A stretch of 64,000 nucleotides of DNA from an uncultured Pelagibacteraceae bacterium (GTDB lineage: Bacteria; Pseudomonadota; Alphaproteobacteria; Pelagibacterales; Pelagibacteraceae). The notes under the pieces were generated by a model that was not told the DNA's origin, did not search any database, and saw only the letters and a list, made by a program, of their open reading frames with translations. A program made the position numbers and the translations under genes. The DNA lies in the NCBI GenBank assembly GCA_902595625.1, contig CACJQQ010000002.1, positions 1 to 64,000 on the forward strand. Reading direction: 5' to 3'. Every line of letters starts with the position of its first letter. The first letter of the stretch is position 1. Positions 54,790-64,000 of the stretch are shown here, in pieces.

Positions 54790-55680
54790 ATGAATATATA
54801 TGACTGCTTCATGTATTTTGATGAAGACCTTCTTTTAGACATAAGGCTGAATTCTTTAGATAAATTTGTAAAAAAATTTGTAATCACTGAAGCGACTTAT
54901 ACCCACAATGGTAAGAAGAAAAAATTAAATTTTGACATTAATAAATTTCAAAAATTTAAAGATAAAATCACTTATATCATTGTAGAAAATCAACCCCAAA
55001 ACGTTCTTAAAATAGATGATACGGACACAAAAGAAAAAGAGGGAGAAAAACTTATTTTAAATGGTATGGCTAGAGATTATTTTCAGAGAGAAAATTTATC
55101 TAGAGGATTAAATAATGTTACCGATGAAGACTTAATTTTAATAAGTGATCTTGATGAAATTCCTAATTTAGAAAATTTAAGTTTTGAAAATGTAAATAAT
55201 AAAATAATTATTTTTGAGCAAAAAATATTATATTATAAATTAAATTTACTTTATGATAAATTTCTTTGGCACGGGACTAGAGCTATCAAAAAAAAGAATT
55301 TTTTATCTCCTCAGTGGTTAAGAAACATTAAAGCAAAAAAGTATCCAAAATGGAGATTGGATACTCTCTTTTCCAAAAAAAAATACTCTAATGTTGCTTT
55401 TGTTAAAAATGGAGGATGGCATTTTACATGCTTAAAAACACCTGAGCAGCTTGAAAAAAAATTATTAAATTATGCGCATCACTACGAATTTCAAGAAAGT
55501 GGTCTAAAATTAGAAGACATAAAAAAATTTATATCAGAAAAAAGAATTGTGTATGACTATAATATTGATCAAAAAAAATATAAGTGGTCAGGCCAGTCAA
55601 CATTAAAAAAATTAGAAAATAATTTTTTACCCAGTTATATTTCCAATAATTTAAATAAATTTACTGATTGGCTGGAATAA
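54790..55680 (+). CDS. Glycosyltransferase family 17-like (N-acetylglucosaminyltransferase-like) protein
   Basis: 296 aa; NIYDCFMYFDEDLLLDIRLNSL, FVITEATYTHNGKKK, ISDLDEIPN, GGWHFTCL. Confidence 0.82.
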   Translation: MNIYDCFMYFDEDLLLDIRLNSLDKFVKKFVITEATYTHNGKKKKLNFDINKFQKFKDKITYIIVENQPQNVLKIDDTDTKEKEGEKLILNGMARDYFQRENLSRGLNNVTDEDLILISDLDEIPNLENLSFENVNNKIIIFEQKILYYKLNLLYDKFLWHGTRAIKKKNFLSPQWLRNIKAKKYPKWRLDTLFSKKKYSNVAFVKNGGWHFTCLKTPEQLEKKLLNYAHHYEFQESGLKLEDIKKFISEKRIVYDYNIDQKKYKWSGQSTLKKLENNFLPSYISNNLNKFTDWLE

Positions 55681-55690
55681 TTTACTAAGT

Positions 55691-58075
55691 TTAATGGGTA
55701 CTTAATTCTTTTTTTAATTTTTCTTTTTTCGATATTTGATCTACATCTACCCACTCAACGCTTTTTAAAGGTTTTGTTAATGCTACCTTTAAAACCTCAT
55801 CTACATTTTTAACTGGTATTATTTCTATTGAATCTAATACTGTTTTTGGGACTTCTATCAAATCTTTTTTATTTTCTAAAGGAATTAAAACTTTTTTAAT
55901 CCCTGCTCTGTGAGCTGCTAATAATTTTTCTTTCAGTCCGCCTATAGGGAGTACAAGTCCTCTTAAAGTTATTTCCCCAGTCATTGCTACATCTTTATTA
56001 ACCGGTATTTCTGTTATAGCAGAAATTATTGAAGTAACCATTCCTACACCTGCAGAAGGGCCATCTTTAGGTGTTGCGCCTTCCGGAACATGTATGTGAA
56101 AATCTTTCTTATCAAAAATTGGAGGAATAATTCCAAAATCTAAACTTTTTGATCTAATGTAAGATTTTGCAGCTTTTACGGACTCTTGCATAACGTCACC
56201 TAGTTTACCAGTAATTTGCATTTTACCTTTACCAGGCATTACTGCTGACTCTATTTTTAAAATTTCTCCCCCAACTTCGGTCCAAGCCAATCCTGTAACT
56301 ACACCGACTCTATTTTCTTCCTCTATTTCACCATAATTAAATTTTTGAACACCAAGCAAATCTTTTAAATCTTTTTCATTAATTGGATTGTTTACTTTTT
56401 CATTGTTATCAATTTTTTTTACTAATTTTCTTGCGACTTTTGAAATTTCTCTTTCAAGATTTCTAACGCCAGACTCTCTAGTATAGTGTCTAATAATTTT
56501 TCTATTAATATTTTCATCAATAGACCATTCGTCTTTTTTTAATCCATTATTTTTACTTTGATTTGGTATCAAATATTTTTGCGAAATATTTACCTTTTCA
56601 TCCTCTGTATAACCTGACAATCTAATTACTTCCATTCGGTCAAGTAAGGGTGGTAAAATGTTTAAAGTATTTGCTGTAGTAACAAACATAACATCGGAAA
56701 GATCGTAATCGACCTCCAAATAGTGATCATTGAATTCTTTGTTTTGCTCTGGATCTAATGCTTCTAATAAAGCTGAGGATGGGTCTCCTCGATAATCATT
56801 TCCTACCTTGTCTATTTCATCTAATAAAAAAAGAGGATTTTTAGTTCCAGCTTTTTTCATCATTTGAATTATTTTTCCCGGTAAAGAACCAATATAAGTT
56901 CTTCTATGTCCTCTTATTTCTGCTTCATCTCTTATGCCTCCCAACGATATCCTTATAAACTTTCTATTCGTTGCTTTAGCTATTGATTTACCTAATGATG
57001 TTTTTCCAACTCCCGGAGGGCCAACTAAGCAAAGAATTGGTCCTTTCATTTTTTGTATTCTTTTTTGAACAGCTAAAAATTCTATTATTCTTTCTTTTAC
57101 CTTATCAAGCCCATAATGATCTTCATCTAAAATCTTTTGAGCATTTTTTAAATCAGTATTAATTTTAGATTTGTTGGACCAAGGAAGTTCTGTCATCCAA
57201 TCTAAATAATTTCTAACAACCGTAGCTTCAGCTGACATTGGGCTCATAGATTTGAGTTTTTTTAACTCTGACAAACATTTTTCTTTTGCTAGCTTAGGCA
57301 TCTTTGCATCGTTAATAGCTTTAAACAATGATGTGTGCTCATCTTTTCCTTCATCAATTTCACCTAATTCTTTTTGTATGGCTTTAAGTTGTTCGTTCAA
57401 ATAATATTCCCGTTGAGTTTTTTCCATTTGATTTTTAACTCTTCCACGAATTTTCTTTTCTACTGATAGTACGCTTGTTTCCTTCTCTATTAATTGATGA
57501 ATTTTTTCCAGTCTCTTTTTAAGATCAAGAATTTCAAGTAATTCTTGTTTTTCAAATATTTGGATATTTAAATTTGAAGATATATTGTTAGCTATTTGAG
57601 AAGGATCTTTTAAACTTCGTAAATTATTTGACCCATCGTTCAAATCTTTTTTGCTCAAAATTTGTAATCTGTCAAATTTTTTTATTAAACCCGTAGCTAA
57701 AGTCTCTAAATCTTTGGAAAAATTTATATCCTCAGCAACTTCTACTTCGCAAGTTAAATAATTGTTATCACTATCTTCGTGTTTTAAGATTTTGACTCTT
57801 TTTTCACCCTCCACTAAAACTTTAACAGTTCCGTCAGGTAGTTTTAATAATTGTAATACTTTACTTAAACAACCGTATTGGTATAGATCTTTTCCAGTAG
57901 GATCATCTATTTCAGAATTTTTTTGAGTTACTAAAACTATAGATTTGTCAGTTTTCATAACCTCTTGAAGGGCTTTAATAGATTTATCCCTCCCAACGAA
58001 TAATGGCACCACCATCGATGGGAATATTACTATGTCTCTAAGTGGTAATAGTGGTTTTAAATAAGATGCTTTCAT
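55691..58075 (-). CDS. lon: ATP-dependent protease La (Lon)
   Basis: 794 aa; [19 protein letters not shown], protease Ser PKDGPSAG. Confidence 0.97.
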   Translation of the reverse strand: MKASYLKPLLPLRDIVIFPSMVVPLFVGRDKSIKALQEVMKTDKSIVLVTQKNSEIDDPTGKDLYQYGCLSKVLQLLKLPDGTVKVLVEGEKRVKILKHEDSDNNYLTCEVEVAEDINFSKDLETLATGLIKKFDRLQILSKKDLNDGSNNLRSLKDPSQIANNISSNLNIQIFEKQELLEILDLKKRLEKIHQLIEKETSVLSVEKKIRGRVKNQMEKTQREYYLNEQLKAIQKELGEIDEGKDEHTSLFKAINDAKMPKLAKEKCLSELKKLKSMSPMSAEATVVRNYLDWMTELPWSNKSKINTDLKNAQKILDEDHYGLDKVKERIIEFLAVQKRIQKMKGPILCLVGPPGVGKTSLGKSIAKATNRKFIRISLGGIRDEAEIRGHRRTYIGSLPGKIIQMMKKAGTKNPLFLLDEIDKVGNDYRGDPSSALLEALDPEQNKEFNDHYLEVDYDLSDVMFVTTANTLNILPPLLDRMEVIRLSGYTEDEKVNISQKYLIPNQSKNNGLKKDEWSIDENINRKIIRHYTRESGVRNLEREISKVARKLVKKIDNNEKVNNPINEKDLKDLLGVQKFNYGEIEEENRVGVVTGLAWTEVGGEILKIESAVMPGKGKMQITGKLGDVMQESVKAAKSYIRSKSLDFGIIPPIFDKKDFHIHVPEGATPKDGPSAGVGMVTSIISAITEIPVNKDVAMTGEITLRGLVLPIGGLKEKLLAAHRAGIKKVLIPLENKKDLIEVPKTVLDSIEIIPVKNVDEVLKVALTKPLKSVEWVDVDQISKKEKLKKELSTH

Positions 58076-58125
58076 TAATGCTTAATATGGCTATTAAATT
58101 GATAATTTCAAGAAACAAATGAATA

Positions 58126-59379
58126 TTAGGCTACTGATGTTGATGATTTTTTGCCGTATGTTACAATAGGTTCTGAATTACCTTTTACAGCAGCGCTATC
58201 AACTGTAACTTTTATCACATCTTCCATATCTGGCAGTTCAAACATTGTTTTAAGCAAAATATTTTCAAGAATGGATCTTAAACCTCTTGCTCCTGTTTTT
58301 TTAGATATAGCTTTTTTTGCTATTTCCAAAATAGCGTCATCATTAAACTCTAGCTCTACTTCTTCAAATTCAAATAATCTCTGATATTGTTTTATAAGAG
58401 AATTTTTAGGTTCTTTTAAAATTTTTACTAAAGATTTTTCATCAAGATCGTCTAATGTTGCTATTATAGGCATTCTTCCAATAAACTCAGGGATAAGTCC
58501 ATATTTAATCAAATCTTCCGGTTCAAGCATTTTCATAATCTCTGAAAGAGGTTGTTCTTTATAGTTTTTCACTTTTGCTCCAAAGCCGATGGAGCTCCCT
58601 TTGCCTCTGCTGTCAATTAATTTATCTAATCCTGCAAAAGCTCCTCCGCAGATAAATAAAATATTCGTTGTATCTACTTGTAAAAATTCTTGCTGCGGAT
58701 GTTTTCTTCCACCTTGAGGAGGCACGCTTGCAACTGTTCCTTCCATTATTTTTAATAGTGCTTGTTGTACTCCCTCACCAGAAACATCTCTTGTAATTGA
58801 GGGGTTTTCTGATTTTCTACTTATTTTGTCAACTTCATCTATGTAGACAATTCCTCTTTGTGCTTTTTCAACATTATAATCTGCTGCTTGTAAAAGTTTT
58901 AAGATAATGTTCTCTACATCTTCTCCGACGTAACCTGCTTCTGTTAAAGTTGTAGCATCAGCCATTGTAAATGGAACATCTAAAATTCTTGCTAAAGTTT
59001 GTGCAAGTAATGTTTTTCCGCAGCCTGTTGGCCCGACTAAAAGTATGTTTGATTTCGATAATTCAATATCTTTATTATTTTTAGTTTCATGATTTAATCT
59101 TTTATAGTGATTGTGGACTGCAACTGATAATATCTCTTTAGCAAATTTTTGCCCTATTACATAATCATCCAATACATTGCATATTTCTTTTGGAGAAGGT
59201 ACTCCGTCTTGATGTTTTACAAGTGAGCTTTTATTCTCCTCTTTAATAATATCCATACAAAGCTCAACACACTCGTCACAAATAAACACTGTTGGTCCAG
59301 CTATAAGTTTTCTTACTTCATGTTGGCTTTTTCCGCAGAAAGAACAATATAAAATATTTTTGTTATTTTTTTCAGTCAT
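58126..59379 (-). CDS. clpX: ATP-dependent Clp protease ATP-binding subunit ClpX
   Basis: 417 aa; [18 protein letters not shown]...[25 protein letters not shown]. Confidence 0.97.
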   Translation of the reverse strand: MTEKNNKNILYCSFCGKSQHEVRKLIAGPTVFICDECVELCMDIIKEENKSSLVKHQDGVPSPKEICNVLDDYVIGQKFAKEILSVAVHNHYKRLNHETKNNKDIELSKSNILLVGPTGCGKTLLAQTLARILDVPFTMADATTLTEAGYVGEDVENIILKLLQAADYNVEKAQRGIVYIDEVDKISRKSENPSITRDVSGEGVQQALLKIMEGTVASVPPQGGRKHPQQEFLQVDTTNILFICGGAFAGLDKLIDSRGKGSSIGFGAKVKNYKEQPLSEIMKMLEPEDLIKYGLIPEFIGRMPIIATLDDLDEKSLVKILKEPKNSLIKQYQRLFEFEEVELEFNDDAILEIAKKAISKKTGARGLRSILENILLKTMFELPDMEDVIKVTVDSAAVKGNSEPIVTYGKKSSTSVA

Positions 59380-59458
59380 ATCGAATCAATATACTTAATA
59401 TAAATCTACGTTAAATGCTTAGCAAGTTGAAGTTGTAAAAAAAGCTAGATATTGTGTT

Positions 59459-60085
59459 TTATTTTCTCTTCTCCACAACAGAGTCTATTAATCCGAATTT
59501 TTTTGCTTCTTCTGCTGTCATGAAGTTATCTCTTTCTAAAGCATCAGAAATTTCATCGACTGATTTACCAGTGTGCTTAGAGTAAATTTTGTTTAGTCTT
59601 TCTTTTAAGGAAAGAATTTCTTTTGCGTGAATCTGGATATCAGTTGCTTGACCTTGAAATCCTGCTGAGGGCTGATGAACCATTATTCTAGAGTTTGGAA
59701 GAGAGTATCTTTTTCCTTTTTCTCCAGCGGCTAAAAGAAATGAACCCATAGAAGAGGCTTGACCAATACAAAGAGTAGAAACAGGAGAATTAATATATTG
59801 CATTGTGTCATAAATACCTAAACCTGCTGTTACTAATCCACCTGGACTATTTATATAAAAGTTTATTTCTTTTTTTGGATTTTCTGATTCCAAGAATAAT
59901 AATTGTGCTGTCACTAAAGATGCTACTGCGTCATTAACTGGACCTACTAAAAAAACTATTCTTTCTTTCAGTAATCTAGAATAAATATCATACGCCCTTT
60001 CTCCTTTGCTTGTTTGTTCAACAACCATTGGTATTAGGCTATTCATTTTTTCTTCAAATTCGCGACTCATATTTGGTTTATACAA
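59459..60085 (-). CDS. clpP: ATP-dependent Clp protease proteolytic subunit
   Basis: 208 aa; [53 protein letters not shown]. Confidence 0.97.
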   Translation of the reverse strand: MYKPNMSREFEEKMNSLIPMVVEQTSKGERAYDIYSRLLKERIVFLVGPVNDAVASLVTAQLLFLESENPKKEINFYINSPGGLVTAGLGIYDTMQYINSPVSTLCIGQASSMGSFLLAAGEKGKRYSLPNSRIMVHQPSAGFQGQATDIQIHAKEILSLKERLNKIYSKHTGKSVDEISDALERDNFMTAEEAKKFGLIDSVVEKRK

Positions 60086-60092
60086 CTATTGG

Positions 60093-61463
60093 TTACTTTT
60101 TACTAATTTTTTTTGATTTAGACTTATTTTTTACAGGAGATGTGGTTCTAGATTTTTCATTATCTATATTTGGTTTATTAAATTCAGCAATTATTTTTTC
60201 AGCTTCTTTTGTATTAATTTCTTTGGATGTGAGATTGATTTTTGATTTAATTAATTCAATTATTTTTTCCTCATACAATGAACCTTTTAAACTTTGAGAG
60301 GCGCTGGGGTTTTTTTGATAATATTCAAGAACCATTTTTTCTTGACCAGGCATACCTTTAATTTGCTTTTGTATCTCATTTCTCACCTCATCATCAGACA
60401 CTTTAAGTTTATTTTTTTCACCGTATTCATTCAACAGTAAACCTAGCTTAATTCTTGATTTAGCTAATTTTTCATTATTTGACTTATGTTTTTCTTTATC
60501 CTCCGGTTTAAGATTTTGTGTCATTATTGAAATTTCTTGATCAATTAAATTTTGAGGTAATTCAACTTGATGATTTTTTTCAATCTGATCTAAAATTTCT
60601 TTTTTTGTTATTGAATTCAATGCTTGAGAGTATTGACCTGAAAGTTGTTTCTCAATTAAAGATTTTAGATCTTTGATATCTTTTGCTCCCATTAATTTAG
60701 CAAATTCATCATCAATTTTACTAGCTTTAGGTTTTTTTACATTTAAAATTTTACATTCAAATTTAGTTTTTTTGTTTGCAAGTTCTTTTTTGGGGTGATT
60801 AGCAGGAAGCGTAGCATCAACTATTTTTGCATCATTTTTTTTTACACCAACTAGCTGGTCGTCAAAACCTTTTAAAAAAAGATCTTTTCCTAATTCTATC
60901 TGTACACCTTTTCCCTCACTTCCTTCGAATTTATCACCATCAACTGTAGCTGAATAATCAAAAGTAACTTGATCTCCAATTGTAGCTTTTTCATTTTCTT
61001 TTTTATCATCAAATTGTTTATTTTGATTTGCAATTTCTTTTAGTTTTTCCTCAATAATTTTATCTTCAATTTTTACTTTAAAACTTGTTGCTTTGAATTT
61101 ATCAAAACTTTTCAAAACTACACTCGGTAAACAATCAATTTGCAGTTCATAATTAAGATCTTTTCCTTCTGCAAACTGTTTCAAATCAATTTTTGGTTGA
61201 CCAGCAACTTTCAATTTTTTTTCATCTATAGCTTTTGTGGTAGTTTCTCTTAAAATCTTATCTACTACCTCTCCGTATATAGATTTTCCAAATTGACTTT
61301 TAATTACTTCTGCGGGAACTTTTCCTGGTCTGAAACCTTTTAAAGCTACTTCTTTTTGAAGTTCTTTAAGTCTCTCGTTCATTTTTGTCTGAATGTTTTT
61401 TTTATCAACTATTACAGATAAAATTGTTCTAAGTCCTTTTTTTGATTTTACTTCTACTTTCAT
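60093..61463 (-). CDS. tig: Trigger factor
   Basis: 456 aa; KGFRPGKVPAEVIKSQFG; FKBP-like region; Lys/Ser-rich tail; adjacent to clpP/clpX. Confidence 0.95.
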   Translation of the reverse strand: MKVEVKSKKGLRTILSVIVDKKNIQTKMNERLKELQKEVALKGFRPGKVPAEVIKSQFGKSIYGEVVDKILRETTTKAIDEKKLKVAGQPKIDLKQFAEGKDLNYELQIDCLPSVVLKSFDKFKATSFKVKIEDKIIEEKLKEIANQNKQFDDKKENEKATIGDQVTFDYSATVDGDKFEGSEGKGVQIELGKDLFLKGFDDQLVGVKKNDAKIVDATLPANHPKKELANKKTKFECKILNVKKPKASKIDDEFAKLMGAKDIKDLKSLIEKQLSGQYSQALNSITKKEILDQIEKNHQVELPQNLIDQEISIMTQNLKPEDKEKHKSNNEKLAKSRIKLGLLLNEYGEKNKLKVSDDEVRNEIQKQIKGMPGQEKMVLEYYQKNPSASQSLKGSLYEEKIIELIKSKINLTSKEINTKEAEKIIAEFNKPNIDNEKSRTTSPVKNKSKSKKISKK

Positions 61464-61470
61464 AATATTT

Positions 61471-61555
61471 TGGTGGGCAAGAAGAGACTCGAACTCTTAA
61501 GCCTTGCGGCACTGGTTTCTAAGACCAGCGCGTATACCAATTCCGCCACTTGCCC
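61471..61555 (-). tRNA. tRNA-Leu (TAG), CCA encoded
   Basis: Reverse complement GGGCAAGTGGCGGAATTGGTATACGCGCTGGTCTTAGAAACCAGTGCCGCAAGGCTTAAGAGTTCGAGTCTCTTCTTGCCCACCA; loop CTTAGAA, long variable arm. Confidence 0.96.
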
Positions 61556-61584
61556 AATTAATAATTGTTGTTTTATATAACAAT

Positions 61585-62646
61585 TTAATTTTTAGTTAAA
61601 CGATAAAGTCTAGAATAAATTATTAAATAAATAAATAATAAGATGAAAAACCAATACCTACTTAACTGAGTATCATTTAACACATACAACCCAGGAGTAA
61701 TGAGAACCAAATACAAAAAATTTAAAATAATTGAATTTAGATAATTGCCTTTATTTTTTCCGTACGCTCTTGAAATTTTGTAAAAACTTAACATATGAAG
61801 ATGTTGATCGTCTGGATAAATAGGAGATTTTTTTTGAATTAATTTTCTAAAAAATGAAAAAAATACTTCAAAAAAAAGGTAAAATAAAAGTGTGCAAAAG
61901 AAAAACGATGAAATCTTTGGATTTAAATTGTTGGTAATTATTGTGTTAAGTCCAGTCAAAGCTCCCATAAGATAAGCTCCGCTATCACCTAAAAAAATTT
62001 TAGCGTTTGGAAAATTGAACAACAAAAATGATAAAAGAATTATTATTTGAGAAATAAGCAAGATTGAAAATTCTAAATTTTGATTATTTATATTTATATA
62101 GGTTAATATAATATTTATAATAATTAGATTTATTGTTAACAAACCGTTAAAGCCGTCAATTAAATTAGCTCCGTTAATTACAAATAAAAAACATAATAAT
62201 GTAAATATTGAAGAAAACAAATGGCTGGACATAAAAGAGTTTAAGAATGGAATATCAATATTGAAAATTTTTATCGGTAAGTAATATATTATAATAAAAA
62301 GTAGAAACACCATCAGCAACAATCTTTTTAATGGTTTTATGTTAATTCTTAAATCATCTAAAAAACCTACTAAAAAAACTGAGTAACTTATTAAGATATA
62401 ATTATATAAAACTTCTGCATACAATAAGTAATAAATATAAAAAAAAATACTTAAAGAAATAATAGCAGCTATTCCTCCGCTTCGGGTAACTGGAATATCA
62501 TGGAAAGCTTGAGGTTTAGAAAAATCTTTATCAAGTAAAGCACCACCTCTTACTCTATCTGAATATTTACTTACAAGTAAAAAAATAAAAAAACTTATTA
62601 AAGCAAAAATAGACAAAAAACTTGCTTCAATTGACTCTGTGCCCAT
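61585..62646 (-). CDS. MraY/WecA-family glycosyl-1-phosphate transferase
   Basis: Multi-TM; FLDDLRINIKPLKR, NGANLIDGFNGL, LGDSGAYLMGAL, PIYPDDQHLHML; start MGTESIEAS (62646) preferred to the track start 62691. Confidence 0.85.
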   Translation of the reverse strand: MGTESIEASFLSIFALISFFIFLLVSKYSDRVRGGALLDKDFSKPQAFHDIPVTRSGGIAAIISLSIFFYIYYLLYAEVLYNYILISYSVFLVGFLDDLRINIKPLKRLLLMVFLLFIIIYYLPIKIFNIDIPFLNSFMSSHLFSSIFTLLCFLFVINGANLIDGFNGLLTINLIIINIILTYININNQNLEFSILLISQIIILLSFLLFNFPNAKIFLGDSGAYLMGALTGLNTIITNNLNPKISSFFFCTLLFYLFFEVFFSFFRKLIQKKSPIYPDDQHLHMLSFYKISRAYGKNKGNYLNSIILNFLYLVLITPGLYVLNDTQLSRYWFFILLFIYLIIYSRLYRLTKN

Positions 62647-62653
62647 TTGTTTT

Positions 62654-63532
62654 TTATCCTTTGTTATTTGTTTTAAATATATAAATTCCAATAAGTATTA
62701 CAACTAATGATACTATTACTTTCCAAGTAATTATTTCGTCCATTAGAAAATAACCAAAAAATATTCCAAAAATTGGTATTAAATATGCTACCTGAGTTTG
62801 AAAAACCAATCCATTAACAGTTAAAATTCTAAATCTAATTAGCCAAGCCAATCCTGTTGCGACGACTCCTAAATACACTAATGAAAGAGTCGAAGCTAAA
62901 GTTGGAGAAGACTCCCACGGAGTTTCAATTATTAAGGAAAATGGAAGAAGAAAAATAACTGACCATAAAGTCGTGGATGTTGTAACATTTTCATTTTTTT
63001 TATTTTTTAATTTTAAAGTTAATAAGCCTCCAATACAGTAAAATGTTGACCCTAAAATAGTGATCAATGCATAAATATAATTTTCACTATTAATAATTAT
63101 TTTATCAAAAAACAATAATATTATCCCACTAAAACCAATTAAAACACCTAATGATTTTAAATAAGATAGTTTTTCATCTTTCGTAAAAAAATGTGCAAGT
63201 ATTGATCCACTTAAAGGAGTCGTGCTCATTAATATTGCTGCAAGGTAACTATTAATTTTCGCAGTACCTATAGCAATTAAAACGAAAGGTATTACAATAT
63301 TACAAAGTCCGATTAAAGCATACCAGCTCCAATTTTTACTAAAAGCCTCAATCTTTATTCCGGAGATTTTACAAAGAATTAATAAAGGGATACTCGCAAA
63401 AATAACTCTCACTAAAGCAAGTGTAATCGGGTCATAAGAATATGTAGCTATCTTTATATTAAAAAATGACGATCCCCAAATAACAGCTAATAAGATTAAT
63501 AATGATAAATCAAAGGTATTTGCCTCTCTCAT
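62654..63532 (-). CDS. EamA/DMT family permease
   Basis: 292 aa, about 10 TM; WGSSFFNIKIA, two EamA repeats. Confidence 0.9.
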   Translation of the reverse strand: MREANTFDLSLLILLAVIWGSSFFNIKIATYSYDPITLALVRVIFASIPLLILCKISGIKIEAFSKNWSWYALIGLCNIVIPFVLIAIGTAKINSYLAAILMSTTPLSGSILAHFFTKDEKLSYLKSLGVLIGFSGIILLFFDKIIINSENYIYALITILGSTFYCIGGLLTLKLKNKKNENVTTSTTLWSVIFLLPFSLIIETPWESSPTLASTLSLVYLGVVATGLAWLIRFRILTVNGLVFQTQVAYLIPIFGIFFGYFLMDEIITWKVIVSLVVILIGIYIFKTNNKG

Positions 63533-63650
63533 TGTAAGCCCAAGATGTGGATATGTGATAAATGCATAGCTGATATATATATTTAATTATACTATAAAAA
63601 ACATCCTTATATATGTTCGCGAAGATTAAACATAATTTTAAAGGAGCAAA

Positions 63651-64000
63651 ATGAGTTCAAAAGATGTTTTAAAGCTTATAAAAGACAAACAAGTTGAATT
63701 TGTGGACTTAAGATTTACTGACCCTAAAGGGAAACTTCAACATTTAACTATGGACTCAACTATTGTTGATGAGGATATGCTTAATAATGGAGTATTTTTT
63801 GATGGCTCCTCAATAGCTGGGTGGAAAGCAATAAACGAGTCAGACATGATTTTAAAACCTGACTTAGAAAGACCGATAATTGATCCTTTTAATTCTCATA
63901 CAACATTAAATATTTTTTGTGATATTTTAGATGCTGTTAAAAAAGATCCTTATGAAAGAGACCCAAGGGGAACAGCAAAAAAAGCTGAGGCTTATCTAAA
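63651..64000 (+). CDS. glnA: Glutamine synthetase (type I), N-terminal part, runs off right edge
   Basis: ATG at 63651 after AAAGGAG: MSSKDVLKLIKDKQVEFVDLRFTDPKGKLQHLTMDSTIVDEDMLNNGVFFDGSSIAGWKAINESDMIL... Confidence 0.96.
   Translation, partial: MSSKDVLKLIKDKQVEFVDLRFTDPKGKLQHLTMDSTIVDEDMLNNGVFFDGSSIAGWKAINESDMILKPDLERPIIDPFNSHTTLNIFCDILDAVKKDPYERDPRGTAKKAEAYL

Noticed and set aside
63533-63650. Glutamine riboswitch upstream of glnA
   Set aside because: The recognisable conserved core could not be found by eye; left only as an inverted-repeat observation.

Overview
AT-rich window (very low GC by eye), densely packed with overlapping genes and gapped by only short intergenic regions. Protein content and gene order look like a streamlined SAR11/Pelagibacter-type alphaproteobacterial chromosome; this placement is an inference and was not searched. 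From left to right: eno(partial)-kdsA-pyrG-secG-tpiA (-); ppiD-like-trpEGDC-lexA-gltX-PD-(D/E)XK protein (+); an EP-repeat membrane protein and msrB (-); an HDAC-family gene followed upstream by a lipid A/envelope/translation cluster (lpxB, PQQ-type sugar dehydrogenase, lpxI, lpxA, fabZ, lpxD, skp-like, bamA, dxr, cdsA, uppS, frr, tsf, rpsB); dnaE-lolD-lolC-proS-DUF1467-rnj-coaX-birA; a complete 14-gene nuo operon (nuoA-N); tRNA-Asp and tRNA-Val; a zinc-ribbon protein; a small sugar-modification insert (a three-domain epimerase/cupin/methyltransferase fusion and a GT17-like glycosyltransferase); lon-clpX-clpP-tig-tRNA-Leu; a WecA/MraY-like transferase; an EamA transporter; and the start of glnA. 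Most of it is core genome. No CRISPR array, rRNA, transposase, prophage or recognisable defence system was seen. The items most worth a second look are: (1) an apparently pseudoknotted rpsB leader with a 9-bp direct repeat; (2) tRNA-Leu ending 7 nt before the tig start codon; (3) the 850-aa triple fusion sugar enzyme; (4) a GAAC-N7-GAAC SOS box with an added inverted half-site at lexA; (5) the EP-rod membrane protein with a palindrome over its ribosome-binding region; (6) the absence of pyrH and rseP from their usual operon positions; (7) an unlisted 40-aa membrane sORF.
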